DNA of 43,568 nt, from IMG/VR virus record IMGVR_UViG_3300050821_004721, positions 1 through 43,568 of that record. One strand, 5' to 3'. The stretch comes from a virus. A model generated the notes under the pieces. It did no database searches, had not been told where the DNA came from, and saw only the letters and a program-made list of their open reading frames with translations. The position numbers and the translations under genes are program-made. Shown piece after piece: positions 7,669-15,925 of this stretch (position 1 is the first letter of the stretch; every line of letters starts with the position of its first letter).

Positions 7669-8292
7669 GTGACAAAGCGATTCTCTGCAATCAGTATCCT
7701 GAGCGTCATCCTGGCGCTTGCGATGTTCGTTCCCGCGCTGGCTCACGGCCAGGCGCAAGTTCCCGGCCAGGGCGGGACGGGCGGCAATGCTTTTACCTGC
7801 GGCGGCTCCTACTGCTACACGCCGGATGCCGGCTGGAATCCGCTTGACTCGAATGCGGCGTTGCAGACGACGGGCGCGATGCTGGTCCGCGCGCTCAATG
7901 GCTCAAAACTGTTCTTCGGCACGGTCTCGCAGGATGTGACGCTTTCGACCGGAGGCACGACCACCGTGACCTCGACGCCGACGATGCTGCCGGCCGGCTC
8001 GATCATCCTGGCCGTCAATGGAACGGTGACGACCACGATCACCGGCTCGTGTACGGGATGGGAATTCGGCGACGGCACGACTGCGGCCCGCTTTACCTCG
8101 AATAACACCACGCTGACGGCGGGATCGAATTCCATCGGCATCAATCAATGGAACCAGATCTCGACCGCCTCGGCGCAGCCTGGCCAGCCTGCCGCAGGGA
8201 ATATCACGGTTACCTGCGCGGGCGGCGCTCCGACCGCAGGGAAGATCCGCATCACGACCTTCTATTTGCAGCCGATTGGACCTTCTCAATAA
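7669..8292 (+). CDS. Signal-peptide tail-fibre-like beta protein
   Basis: 207 residues from GTG 7669, chosen because CAGGAGA lies at 7654-7660 with normal spacing. A signal peptide spans about residues 1-27 (core ISILSVILALAMFVPALA). The body is beta-rich, with LSTGGTTTVTSTPTMLPAG, then a GDGTTAARF segment and an SIGINQWNQ segment. The same order (sTGGTTT, LLPA, sWxxGDxTTAARF, AGTTSxGxxxW) occurs in C-terminal domains of many phage tail proteins, so a virion fibre role is likely. Export before virion use would be unusual. Confidence 0.72.
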   Translation: MTKRFSAISILSVILALAMFVPALAHGQAQVPGQGGTGGNAFTCGGSYCYTPDAGWNPLDSNAALQTTGAMLVRALNGSKLFFGTVSQDVTLSTGGTTTVTSTPTMLPAGSIILAVNGTVTTTITGSCTGWEFGDGTTAARFTSNNTTLTAGSNSIGINQWNQISTASAQPGQPAAGNITVTCAGGAPTAGKIRITTFYLQPIGPSQ

Positions 8293-8377
8293 GCTCTCAC
8301 GTTCGCGAGAGTATCGGCGAATGCTTTGCCTCGACTTCGATTACAGGGAGGTCGCGGAGAATCGCCAGAGCATCATG

Positions 8378-8406
8378 GGCTCCCTTAGCGGGGAGCCTTT
8401 GATTTT
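8378..8406 (+). terminator. Intrinsic terminator or leader hairpin before the HNH gene
   Basis: GGCTCCC (8378-8384) pairs with GGGAGCC (8391-8397) across a 6-base loop, followed by TTTGATTTT. It lies between the fibre-like gene and the HNH homing endonuclease at 8414. The only Shine-Dalgarno-like bases before that gene (GGGGAG) lie in this stem, so folding could also hide its ribosome site. Confidence 0.65.
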
Positions 8407-8413
8407 GAACGCC

Positions 8414-8848
8414 ATGAAAATACCACTTAGCCAAGGACAATTCGCGATCCTCGATGACGCCGATTTCTCGCTTATCGCGCAGTTCAAGTGGTACGCACAG
8501 CGTCATCGTCACACGTTCTACGCCATTTCTAGCGTGAGGATCGCAGGCAAGAAGACGACGATCAAAATGCATCGTGTCCTCCTTGGTGCAATGCCGGGTC
8601 AAGAAGTCGATCACGATGATGGAGATGGGCTTAACAATCGACGACACAACATCAAGATCGCTACTCGTGCCGCGAATCAGCAGAATCAGCATGCGATCCG
8701 CTCTGTGACCGGGGCAATGGGAGTCTATCCCACTCGTAGCGGCAAGTTCCAAGCTCAATTGAAGCGCAACGGTAGAAGTATCGGTCTAGGGACATTTGCC
8801 AGCATTGCTGGTGCATCTGCTGTGCGGGATGAAATGGCGGCGATCTAA
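8414..8848 (+). CDS. HNH homing endonuclease with AP2-type DNA-binding domain
   Basis: 144 residues from ATG 8414. Residues 1-35 (IPLSQGQFAILDDADFSLI, then KWYA) match the N-terminal segment common to phage HNH-AP2 proteins. The HNH core is MHRVLLG, EVDHDDGDGLNNRRHNI and NQQNQH (His about 52, His about 69, Asn about 76). A C-terminal AP2-like domain follows (GVYPTRSGKFQAQLKRNGR, SIGLGTF). Such free-standing genes nick target sites and spread by homing. It sits between two virion-region genes and the next gene lacks a ribosome site, which fits a later insertion. The start is not backed by a good ribosome site. Confidence 0.85.
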   Translation: MKIPLSQGQFAILDDADFSLIAQFKWYAQRHRHTFYAISSVRIAGKKTTIKMHRVLLGAMPGQEVDHDDGDGLNNRRHNIKIATRAANQQNQHAIRSVTGAMGVYPTRSGKFQAQLKRNGRSIGLGTFASIAGASAVRDEMAAI

Positions 8849-9079
8849 ATGTCGATCCACATCAAGCCATCCCATGAAGGCCGGTTGCATCGTGCGACCG
8901 GGACGAAGGCCGGCAAGAAGGTCTCGCTCTCAGACGAAGAAGATCTGAAAGAGCATGGCACGCCGGCCGAGAAGAAAGAAGCCAACTTCGCCATCAACGC
9001 CCGCAAGTGGCATCACGGCTCTCCGGACGATCAGCGCGAAGCGCGGCGCAAGATGGCCAAACACTTCCTACGAGGTTGA
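8849..9079 (+). CDS. Small basic hypothetical protein
   Basis: 76 residues from ATG 8849, immediately after the HNH stop. Charged and helical: HIKPSHEGRLHRATGTKAG, then KKEANFAINARKW and a final REARRKMAKHFLRG. The SHEGRLHR...TGTKAGKK pattern resembles small proteins found in many phages, of unknown function. There is no clear ribosome site, so translation probably depends on coupling to the HNH gene, or its original leader was displaced by that insertion. Confidence 0.62.
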   Translation: MSIHIKPSHEGRLHRATGTKAGKKVSLSDEEDLKEHGTPAEKKEANFAINARKWHHGSPDDQREARRKMAKHFLRG

Positions 9080-9082
9080 GCA

Positions 9083-9742
9083 ATGACAACCGAGCACAAA
9101 CTGATCCTGGTCTTCCTCGCGCTGTTCGCGGTGGGAGGAAGTCTGGGCACGTATCTCGTCATGTCCGAACGCGCGGCGACGCGCGAGGCGCAGCTCAAAG
9201 CGGAGGCGGCGCAGAAAAGCGCTGACGATGCAAAGGCCGACATGGCGAAGCGGGATGCAGAAGCCGCGGCCGCGCTCAAAGCGTTCCAGACTCAGCTCTC
9301 ACAGATCAAGACGAATCAGGACGTGGCGACCACCCTCGCCCGGCCTTCGTCGAAGCTGCCAGCTCTGGCCTTCAATCCCTTCGAGGTTGAGCCGTCGCCG
9401 ACGCCGGGAGATCCGAACGCGGTCTCCGTGAATGTTCCGCAAAAGAACATTGTCCCGCTGTTCAAGTCCCTCGAAACCTGCGCCGAGCAGCACGACGAGC
9501 TCGGCCACTGCCTCGCGGATGTCGCGGACACCGAGAAGGAACGCGATGCCGCGCTCGCGCAAGCCAAGATCTGGGAAAAGGCGGCGAAGCCGGGCGTCGC
9601 GTCGCGTTCCTGGTTCGCAACGCGCGTCGCCGGCTGCGGAGGCCTCGGGGCTGCCGCGGGCGTGGCCACCGGACGCAAGAACGCGCCGATCTGGGGCTCG
9701 ATTGCCGGCGTCGGATTCTGCGCCCTGGCGCTGCGCTGGTAG
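9083..9742 (+). CDS. Membrane-anchored coiled-coil protein, possible spanin-like
   Basis: 219 residues from ATG 9083. Residues 6-27 are a membrane helix (LILVFLALFAVGGSLGTYLV). Residues 30-85 are an Ala/Lys/Glu-rich coiled coil. A proline-rich stretch near 110 leads to a second helical part with Cys-containing ETCAEQHDELGHCLADVA. The C-terminus has two more hydrophobic, Gly/Ala-rich segments (RVAGCGGLGAAAGVATG and IWGSIAGVGFCALAL). N-anchor plus coiled coil recalls inner-membrane spanins, but a C-terminal hairpin is not typical of Rz. It lies close to other small membrane genes, so a lysis role is possible. Confidence 0.65.
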   Translation: MTTEHKLILVFLALFAVGGSLGTYLVMSERAATREAQLKAEAAQKSADDAKADMAKRDAEAAAALKAFQTQLSQIKTNQDVATTLARPSSKLPALAFNPFEVEPSPTPGDPNAVSVNVPQKNIVPLFKSLETCAEQHDELGHCLADVADTEKERDAALAQAKIWEKAAKPGVASRSWFATRVAGCGGLGAAAGVATGRKNAPIWGSIAGVGFCALALRW

Positions 9743-9770
9743 TGCAGATGTCTGCAAAGGAGAACGCCTC

Positions 9771-10076
9771 ATGCACGCTGCGGTTGTTGTTGTAACCGGC
9801 CTGGTCGCGCTGATCGTCGGATGGATCGCCGGCGCCTGCTTCCGGGCGAGCGTCCAGGCGGACATGCTGACGCGGGCGAGCGCCCTTTACAAAGGCATGA
9901 TGATCGAGCGCAACGCGGCGATCGGCGTCCTGTCGCGGGTGAAGGAAGAACTCGCGCAGCTCCAGGGCGACGGACGGAAGCGCGTCGTGCTGGCCGAAGA
10001 CCTCAGCTCGGTCCGCAAGCTGGCCTCGATGCCCGAGAACGTGCGGACAGAAGAGAAAAAGATCGTCGGAGGGTAG
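9771..10076 (+). CDS. Small single-pass membrane protein
   Basis: 101 residues from ATG 9771 with AAGGAG at 9757-9762. Residues 2-24 are a membrane helix (AAVVVVTGLVALIVGWIAGA), followed by a charged helix with EELAQLQGDGRKR. Single N-terminal helix plus a cytoplasmic or periplasmic coiled region, as in several neighbours. Function unknown; it lies in the probable lysis/membrane cluster between 9083 and 10369. Confidence 0.68.
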   Translation: MHAAVVVVTGLVALIVGWIAGACFRASVQADMLTRASALYKGMMIERNAAIGVLSRVKEELAQLQGDGRKRVVLAEDLSSVRKLASMPENVRTEEKKIVGG

Positions 10077-10078
10077 CG

Positions 10079-10369
10079 ATGGACGCAAGAGGCTTTCTCG
10101 GATTCATGCGCTCGGCGCACAGCGAAAGCGACGGCTCGGCGAGCTGGTCGCGCCTTGCGGGGAGCGCCCTGGTCCTCGGCATTATCGTCTGGATCTCGGT
10201 CATGCTCTGGCGTGACCATGTCCATCCGGACATTTCAAGTCTCGTCGTCCTCATGTCCGCGCCTTACGGCCTGAATCTCACGCACAAAGGCGTGACTGCG
10301 ATCTTCGGGAAAACCAACGGTACCAGCAATGCGAATGGAAGCGGAACGGGTACGCCTGGCGCTTCCTAA
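10079..10369 (+). CDS. Holin-like two-helix membrane protein
   Basis: 96 residues from ATG 10079 with GGAGGG just upstream. Residues 10-25 are polar (SAHSESDGSASWSRL), then two hydrophobic segments follow (GSALVLGIIVWISVMLW and ISSLVVLMSAPYGLNL). A Gly/Ser/Asn-rich tail ends the protein. Phage proteins of this layout ('S.sR......llp..li.l...p.G.n...k') are commonly annotated as holins. It is one of two holin candidates, the other being 6656. Confidence 0.65.
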   Translation: MDARGFLGFMRSAHSESDGSASWSRLAGSALVLGIIVWISVMLWRDHVHPDISSLVVLMSAPYGLNLTHKGVTAIFGKTNGTSNANGSGTGTPGAS

Positions 10370-10387
10370 TTCTCAAGGAGGAACTCA

Positions 10388-10771
10388 GTGGCAATTCAGA
10401 CGGAGAAACAGCCGCTCGACAAAAGTGGCGTCATCGAAACCCTCGCCGAAGCCATCGGCGAACAGGTCGAAACCAAGCGCAAGGCGAGCGAGAAGGTCCC
10501 GGAAGTCTATTCGAGCGGGATGCGCGGCCGGGAGAAACCTCCACATCTGCGGGAGAAGCCGGCGAAGAAGAAAGACGAGAACGCGCCGGAAGAGCGCTAC
10601 GACGAAAACGGCAGGCGCATCGTCACCTTCAAGGCAAAGCCCCGCATCAGCGGAGCGCAGCAGCTTGAGGCCATGCAGAAACAGATTGACGACCTCAAGA
10701 AGCAGCTTGCGGGCAAGAAGCCGGCCGCGGCGAAGCCTGCGGCGCGAAAGGTGAAGGTCAAGATTTCCTGA
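10388..10771 (+). CDS. Lys-rich hypothetical protein
   Basis: 127 residues from GTG 10388, preceded by the strong AAGGAGGAA. The sequence is strongly basic, with a disordered middle (REKPAKKKDENAPEERYDEN) and a C-terminal Ala/Lys tail (AAAKPAARKVKVKIS) after a short coiled coil (QLEAMQKQIDDLKKQLAG). This could bind DNA or be a minor virion component. Its last base overlaps the next start (TGATG). Confidence 0.65.
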   Translation: MAIQTEKQPLDKSGVIETLAEAIGEQVETKRKASEKVPEVYSSGMRGREKPPHLREKPAKKKDENAPEERYDENGRRIVTFKAKPRISGAQQLEAMQKQIDDLKKQLAGKKPAAAKPAARKVKVKIS

Positions 10772-11154
10772 TGCTCGAAAACAATACAGACCGCAAGCGC
10801 GTGCCGCTGCGCCAGTTTGCTAAGGCGCAGTTCGATCCCAGAACGACGGCTTCCGGCCGCGCTCGCTGTCTCAACCGCAAATGTCTGCGGCTGTTTGAAG
10901 GCAAGACCGGCGACCTGTTCTGCTGCGAAGGTTGCCGGCAGCAACATATCCGGGAGGCGGGCTCAGACGCCGTCTCCACGAAAGGCTTACACGATGCAAT
11001 CGAATCCCACGAGCGTACACGACCGGCTGACCGAGAGCCTTCGGGATGCACATGCGGAGGAACTGAGGAAGGCGATCGACCGGATCAGGAACCTGGAAGC
11101 ATTGCACGCAGCAGAGAAGAAGCTGCTGGCGGAGCGGCTGAGCGCAGCGCTTGA
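10771..11154 (+). CDS. Zinc-ribbon hypothetical protein
   Basis: 127 residues from ATG 10771, overlapping the previous stop. The first 70 residues carry a credible zinc site: RCLNRKCLRLFEG (CxxxxC) and LFCCEGCRQQHI (CCxxC). The remainder lies under the start of the next gene and has the Arg/Glu/Gly-rich look of an out-of-frame reading. The true protein may effectively be the N-terminal half with an unselected tail. I do not recognise a family. Confidence 0.55.
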   Translation: MLENNTDRKRVPLRQFAKAQFDPRTTASGRARCLNRKCLRLFEGKTGDLFCCEGCRQQHIREAGSDAVSTKGLHDAIESHERTRPADREPSGCTCGGTEEGDRPDQEPGSIARSREEAAGGAAERSA

Positions 11155-11569
11155 AAAAGTGGAATGGTTGCGCAAGCTCGCCGGCGACGCGATTGCCGAC
11201 AGGAAGTCGCTGGTCGCGACGGTCGAGTCGCAGCAGAAGGCGCTGAGCGCGGCGATGGCGGACCTGGTCATCCTCAAAGGAGGCCGCGGCCGCCCGGCTA
11301 TTGTCCAGGAAGAGCATTCGGCGGTCCGGCTTCAGCCGGATGTAGAAGCGGTGGACGAAGCTCCCGCGGCAGAGATCGTCAAATCGCGGCAACAATTGCT
11401 TCGCGACGCCGAGGATGAATATCAGCGGGTCATTCAGGGACTCGATGCAGCCAAAGCCACACCCGAGGCGCGAGCCGCGGCAATGCCGGCAACGGTGGAG
11501 GAGTGGAATGAAGAACACGCGCAACCGGCTGATGAGCCTCTTAGCGCTGTCCCTGCTGAGCTGCGTTAG
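10994..11569 (+). CDS. Coiled-coil hypothetical protein
   Basis: 191 residues from ATG 10994. Residues 10-95 are a long alpha-helical coiled coil (LRDAHAEELRKAIDRIRNLE, then KLLAERLSAALEKVEWL). Residues 140-170 form a second helix (SRQQLLRDAEDEYQRVIQGL), with a Pro/Ala-rich C-terminus. An open frame continues upstream to 10817 but lies under the zinc-ribbon gene. The ribosome site is weak. Its end overlaps the next gene's start at 11508. A structural or scaffold-like role is possible; unproven. Confidence 0.65.
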   Translation: MQSNPTSVHDRLTESLRDAHAEELRKAIDRIRNLEALHAAEKKLLAERLSAALEKVEWLRKLAGDAIADRKSLVATVESQQKALSAAMADLVILKGGRGRPAIVQEEHSAVRLQPDVEAVDEAPAAEIVKSRQQLLRDAEDEYQRVIQGLDAAKATPEARAAAMPATVEEWNEEHAQPADEPLSAVPAELR

Positions 11570-12269
11570 TGCCGCTCAGAACACGACAACGCTGACAGGC
11601 ACGGTCCGGGACCTCGGAAACAACCCGGTCACGAGCGGCAAGTTTGTCTTCACGCTTAAGCCTTCGGTGGATTCGACCATTTCCGGAGCTTCGCGGTTCG
11701 TTCCTGGACCTCCGGTAACGTGCGGGATCAATTCGAGCGGACAGATCGTCAACTTCGTTGGCGGCCTGCCCGGAACCGGATCCTGCGTCGTGATTCAGAA
11801 TACGGCGCTCACTCCGGGAGGGACGTACTACCAGGTTGACGAGTGCCCCTACTACACCTGCCAAGTCCGATTTGCCTTCTACGCGACTGTCGCGAGCCTA
11901 GACATCTCAAATATCATTCCGACGCCGGGAACTTCTCCGGTTTATGGCGCATTGCAGAACGGCGGCTTTTCATATGCCGTCGTCGCCTATAGTGCCACAC
12001 CGACATTCTCGCCGGCCGGCTCGCTGATGCTTTGGAAGATGACGCTCACCGGAAACGTGACGGCGCCGACGCTGATTGCCGGAAGCATTCCGAGCATCTT
12101 CATTTTTGAACTGTCGCAGGATGCGACGGGCGGCCGAACCTTCACATGGCCGAGCAACGTCATTGGAGGAGCGACCATCGGCTCCGCGGCCAATCAGCTT
12201 ACCGTCCAGGAATTCCTGTGGGACGGCAGTAACGCGATCGCGCTTGGTCCGGCGACGCTCAACCCGTAA
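11508..12269 (+). CDS. Signal-peptide (possible lipoprotein) tail-fibre-like protein
   Basis: 253 residues from ATG 11508 with GGAGGAG upstream. The N-terminus is a Sec signal (RNRLMSLLALSLLSCVSAAQ) with either a lipobox-like LLSC (Cys-19) or a signal peptidase I site after SAA. Residues 25-150 look like a beta-sandwich with acidobacterial-style TLTGTVRDLGNNPVTSGKF. The C-terminal 100 residues (IFELSQDATGGRTFTWPSNV, then an LTVQEFLWDGSNAIALG segment) match the 'QDxTGGRTxxWP...Q.f.wdG' domain common at the ends of phage tail fibres. So it is a fibre-type protein that looks exported. It starts inside the previous gene. Confidence 0.75.
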   Translation: MKNTRNRLMSLLALSLLSCVSAAQNTTTLTGTVRDLGNNPVTSGKFVFTLKPSVDSTISGASRFVPGPPVTCGINSSGQIVNFVGGLPGTGSCVVIQNTALTPGGTYYQVDECPYYTCQVRFAFYATVASLDISNIIPTPGTSPVYGALQNGGFSYAVVAYSATPTFSPAGSLMLWKMTLTGNVTAPTLIAGSIPSIFIFELSQDATGGRTFTWPSNVIGGATIGSAANQLTVQEFLWDGSNAIALGPATLNP

Positions 12270-12281
12270 AGAAGAGGCTCC

Positions 12282-13064
12282 ATGAAAAAGAACGTCATTC
12301 TCGCGTCACTCGTGTTGCTGCTGGTCGCCTCCTGCGTAGCCGTGGGCCCGCACGTCGTCGTGAATATCGTCGATGTCCTGACGGAGATCTCGATCGGCGG
12401 CGGGTCGTATCTCACGTCGAGCAATCAGTCCGGCAATGGCGGATACATCGTCATGACCAACGCCTCCGCGCCGAGCGTCGGCGACTGCCTCGTCGGCAAC
12501 GGTACCACCTGGCAAGCGCTGACATGTCCGGGAGGATCCAGCATTTCAGGAACGCTGCAAGCGGATTACGCGATCCAGTCGTTCAACGCGAATACGAGTT
12601 CGATCCAGCAGATGAAAGGGATCTCGCTCTCTGCGGGGAACGTTGGCTCCGGGAACGATGCCTGGGTCTATCGCAATACCATGCAGGTCATTGCGCTCAA
12701 TAGCTCCGAGGCCGTCAATGTTTGCTGGCAGCTTGCCTCCAGCTCGACGCCGAGCTGTTCCAACTTCCAGCTTGCGCTGAACGATGGCACGCACACGAGC
12801 TGGTTTGTCACGATCAAGGTCGAATGCGGAACACAGGGCAGCGGAGTCGATGCTGGCGATGCGAACTGCGACATCCTCTACGACGTGCTCGCCGGCGGAG
12901 TTACGACACATGGTTTCGTTTCGACCTGCACTCCTTCGGGGACGGCCTGCAGCGGGCCGAATGTCAGCGGCGGGGCGTTTGAGGCGGTGGATGTGCAATT
13001 CGGCACCGCATCCGCGACCAACACCGCCTACGACACTTCCCAAGTCGTCATCAAAGAGAATTAA
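12282..13064 (+). CDS. Predicted lipoprotein, beta-rich fibre-like
   Basis: 260 residues from ATG 12282. The N-terminus has Lys-2/3, a hydrophobic core and a good lipobox VASC (Cys-18: MKKNVILASLVLLLVASC), so lipid attachment is likely if it is exported. The mature part is Gly/Ser/Thr-rich beta structure with GNGTTWQALTCPGG and several Cys pairs (VNVCWQ, CSNFQL, KVECGT, NCDI, TCTPSGTACSG). These resemble fibre or receptor-type domains rather than an outer-membrane spanin, which would be far shorter. It lies directly before the portal gene. Surface display or superinfection exclusion are alternatives to a virion role. Confidence 0.7.
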   Translation: MKKNVILASLVLLLVASCVAVGPHVVVNIVDVLTEISIGGGSYLTSSNQSGNGGYIVMTNASAPSVGDCLVGNGTTWQALTCPGGSSISGTLQADYAIQSFNANTSSIQQMKGISLSAGNVGSGNDAWVYRNTMQVIALNSSEAVNVCWQLASSSTPSCSNFQLALNDGTHTSWFVTIKVECGTQGSGVDAGDANCDILYDVLAGGVTTHGFVSTCTPSGTACSGPNVSGGAFEAVDVQFGTASATNTAYDTSQVVIKEN

Positions 13065-13079
13065 CCCGCGAGGAGCCGC

Positions 13080-15473
13080 ATGGACGCAAAAGGTAGCAGC
13101 CGCAATGCGAACGCGGCAACGGCCGGGACCGGCGCGGGAGCGGCGAATGTCGAGTCGGCTCTCATTGCGTGGGGAGAGCTGAAATTCCGCGAAGACGCTC
13201 TCGGCCGCGATGCCGAAGAGCGCGAGTGGCAGGAGGAAGGTCTCTTCTACCAGCGCCGGCAGTGGCTGGAGTGGAAAGAAGGCGAACGGCGCTATACACA
13301 GCTCAAGCCCGACAAGCGCAAGCCGCGGCCGATGCCGGTCTCGAATTACTTTGCAAAGACCGTCAACGCCAACGCAAACCAGCTCGGAGCGCAAGTCGTC
13401 AAAGTCACAGCCACGCCGCGCACTGATGACGCGCAGACGCGGAGAGCCGCCGACTATGCGGAGATGGCGAAGGACGCTCTCGACATCGAGACGAACCTCA
13501 TCTTCCTGAATCCGTTACTGGCAAAGCATACCGCGCTCTGGGGCATCGGCGTCCTCAAGGATACAATCGACACCTCCGCGGATCCGCAGGCGCTCGACGA
13601 GCAAGAGACGGAAGACACGAACGTCGTCGGGTGCCTCGATTGTGGCGGCGTCAACGAGCTGGAGCCCGGCCAGATGGATTCCGGCGACTTCGGCCAGCAG
13701 ACCATTCCTTGCCCGGATTGCGGATCAGACCAGACCGCGAACTGGACACGGCAGCGGCCGATTGCCGTCTCGCAGTATGTAAGCGGCAAAGGCTATGTTC
13801 GCACCGAAGTGCGGCCGATCTTTGAAGTCTATCTTCCGCGGGATGTCCAGAATCCAAACCTGACCTACCGTGTGGTTCATCGCTATCGCCGCACCTTGAG
13901 CGAATTGCGGCGGAAGTACGACGACAAGGCCGAAAAGATCACATCGGACGATCCCGCAACCAACACGAGCGAGACCCGCTACGATGTCTTGCGGACACTC
14001 AGCTCCTACACCTTTGCCGAGCGCGTCAACGCCGAGACCGCCGTCATTACCGAGATCTGGTCCGAGTGGGACAAGCTCCCCAAACGTCTGCAGGAAGCGA
14101 TTGCCGACGAGTTTGCCGGCAATGAAGATGGGGACGAAGAAGCGCAAGAGACCGCCGAGCTATCACAGCGGCCGCAACTGCGCCCCGGCAATCCGGCGCC
14201 GGCGCAGCCTGGCGACGAGGACGAACTCGCGCGCATCAAGCAGCATGGGATCTTCTTCATCTACTCGCAAGGCACGATGCTGGAGTGGGGATCGAACCCC
14301 AATGTCGATCCCGACAGCGATGAGAATTACTTTCCTTTCACGTTCTTCGTATGGGATGCGGATCCGGCGAGCGTCTACCCGAAAGGGATTGGCGCGGACC
14401 TGGTCCCGCTGCAGAAGCGGTTGAACCGCCTCGATTCCCTGATCGAACTTGGAATGCTGTCGAATGCGGCCGGGAAGTGGATCTGGCCGACAACGCAGTC
14501 AAACATGAAGCCGCCGAACGGAGATCCTTCGGATGTCATCATGTACGACCCGATCGGCGATGGAAAGGCGGCGCCGGAGTTCGTCCAGCCTCAGCCCTTT
14601 ACCGGCCAGGTCTGGCAGTATCGCGCCGCCATTTTGTCGGACTTCCAGCAGCTCGGACTGACGCTCGGAGTGCAGACGGGCGATGCGGGAGGGCAGTCGT
14701 CGTTCCGGGGGATCGCGTACCTCGGGGCTAAAGCCAGCGAGCAGCTCAACACACAGCGTTACCTGTGGGAGTCGGCGCATTGTCTGCATTACAAGAAGCT
14801 CCTGCTTCTCGCGAAACTGGTCTGGGATGAAGAGCGCCAGGTGAAAGTATCCGGGCCGAACGGCCGTTATTTGTTTGAATCCTTCACTGGCGAAGATCTG
14901 CTCGGGTCGTATGAGGTCAATTACGTTCCGAATTCCTCCATCCCGAAGACGCAGGACGAGAAGCTCGAAATGCTGCAGACGCTGGTCGAGGGCGGCCTCG
15001 TCGATCTGACGGATCCCGGCAACCGGCAGTATGTCTATGAGCTCATCAACCTCGAAGGCGTCAACCTGGTCAACGAGCTCCAGATGCGGAAAGCGGAGCG
15101 AGACCTTGAAGCCGTCAAGCGCGGCGAGATGCCGCACGAATCGCCCTTCCAGGACTGGAACATCGAACTCAAGGCCGTCGCGAACTACACGCTGACGGAG
15201 GAATTCGAGAGGCTCGATCCGCAGTTGCAGACTTATGTCCTCGCGTTCGGCGAATACTGCAATCAGAAAGTGCAGTTCGCCGCGCAGCAGCAAATGATGA
15301 CGCAGCTTGCGATGCAGCAGCCGCCGAGCCTCGGAAAGAGAAAGCCGTCCGGCTCCGCGGATCCTAACAATCAAACGCTGGCGAAAGTGCCGGGCGTGAC
15401 CTCTGGACCGGGCGCGACACAGGACGCCGCGCTCAGCCAGGGAGACCAATTCGCTCACCAGATGGGAGCGTAA
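13080..15473 (+). CDS. Portal protein (P22-type, large) with inserted zinc ribbon
   Basis: 797 residues from ATG 13080 with GAGGAG upstream. Length and order (portal, then scaffold and coat) fit podovirus portals, the dodecameric ring through which DNA enters and leaves the head. Supporting features: the N-terminal RQWLEWKEGERRY and MPVSNYFAKTVNANAN segments, LPRDVQNPNLTYRVVHRYR in the middle, and PLQKRLNRLDSLIELGML, typical of the stem/clip region. Residues 185-214 carry CLDC and CPDC, an inserted zinc ribbon not usual in portals. Residues 355-385 are an acidic, Pro-rich loop. The C-terminus (from about 730) is Gln-rich and probably disordered. Confidence 0.87.
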   Translation: MDAKGSSRNANAATAGTGAGAANVESALIAWGELKFREDALGRDAEEREWQEEGLFYQRRQWLEWKEGERRYTQLKPDKRKPRPMPVSNYFAKTVNANANQLGAQVVKVTATPRTDDAQTRRAADYAEMAKDALDIETNLIFLNPLLAKHTALWGIGVLKDTIDTSADPQALDEQETEDTNVVGCLDCGGVNELEPGQMDSGDFGQQTIPCPDCGSDQTANWTRQRPIAVSQYVSGKGYVRTEVRPIFEVYLPRDVQNPNLTYRVVHRYRRTLSELRRKYDDKAEKITSDDPATNTSETRYDVLRTLSSYTFAERVNAETAVITEIWSEWDKLPKRLQEAIADEFAGNEDGDEEAQETAELSQRPQLRPGNPAPAQPGDEDELARIKQHGIFFIYSQGTMLEWGSNPNVDPDSDENYFPFTFFVWDADPASVYPKGIGADLVPLQKRLNRLDSLIELGMLSNAAGKWIWPTTQSNMKPPNGDPSDVIMYDPIGDGKAAPEFVQPQPFTGQVWQYRAAILSDFQQLGLTLGVQTGDAGGQSSFRGIAYLGAKASEQLNTQRYLWESAHCLHYKKLLLLAKLVWDEERQVKVSGPNGRYLFESFTGEDLLGSYEVNYVPNSSIPKTQDEKLEMLQTLVEGGLVDLTDPGNRQYVYELINLEGVNLVNELQMRKAERDLEAVKRGEMPHESPFQDWNIELKAVANYTLTEEFERLDPQLQTYVLAFGEYCNQKVQFAAQQQMMTQLAMQQPPSLGKRKPSGSADPNNQTLAKVPGVTSGPGATQDAALSQGDQFAHQMGA

Positions 15474-15482
15474 GGAGCAACG

Positions 15483-15884
15483 ATGGCAATCAAGAACAAT
15501 GTTCCAACCGCGCCGGCAGAAGTTGTTTCCACCAATCTAGCGCCAGTCGCGGAGCCCACGGCGAACTCGCCGGCGCAGGCGTCGCTCGCGAAAGCGAACA
15601 AGGCAGTTTCAACCAACGCGAGCCCGTCTACAAAGACGGACACGGTGGACAGTGTCGGCAAACCGAAAGAAGCGGGCAAGCCGGCGCCGATGGGCCCGCG
15701 CGGAGTCAACAAGCCGCGCGATGTTGTTCCCGCACCGCAGATGCGCAAGGCCGATCAAACCAAGAACACAGTGACCGACAAGGTGGACAGCGCCGGTAAT
15801 GAGAAAGTGGGCGCCGAGGTCGATCATCACATCGGGATCCGCGGGACGCATACCTCGCGCGATACCTACAAGCTGGACAAGTAA
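15483..15884 (+). CDS. Low-complexity hydrophilic protein
   Basis: 133 residues from ATG 15483 (GGAG upstream), nine bases after the portal stop. Rich in Ala, Lys, Val, Thr and Pro, with no hydrophobic core, so probably disordered (residues 1-110). The C-terminal HHIGIRGTHTSRDTYKLDK is more structured. Position between portal and scaffold suggests a minor head or scaffold-associated protein. I recognise no family. Confidence 0.65.
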   Translation: MAIKNNVPTAPAEVVSTNLAPVAEPTANSPAQASLAKANKAVSTNASPSTKTDTVDSVGKPKEAGKPAPMGPRGVNKPRDVVPAPQMRKADQTKNTVTDKVDSAGNEKVGAEVDHHIGIRGTHTSRDTYKLDK

Positions 15885-15885
15885 T

Positions 15886-15900
15886 CCGCGCCTGGCGCGG
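15886..15900 (+). terminator. Short GC hairpin, weak terminator candidate
   Basis: CCGCGC (15886-15891) pairs with GCGCGG (15895-15900) across a CTG loop. No T-run follows, so it may act as an mRNA-processing or stability element instead of a true terminator. Confidence 0.35.
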
Positions 15901-15925
15901 CATCTCACTTAGGAGGACTGATTAC

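Noticed and set aside
12282-13064. Outer-membrane spanin (Rz1-like) for the lipobox protein
   Set aside because: 260 residues of beta-rich, Cys-paired sequence is far too long and not Pro-rich; its position before portal does not fit a lysis cassette.
14499-15458. 319-residue minus-strand frame opposite the portal gene
   Set aside because: Arg/Leu-rich shadow of a high-GC coding gene; no ribosome site or family motif.
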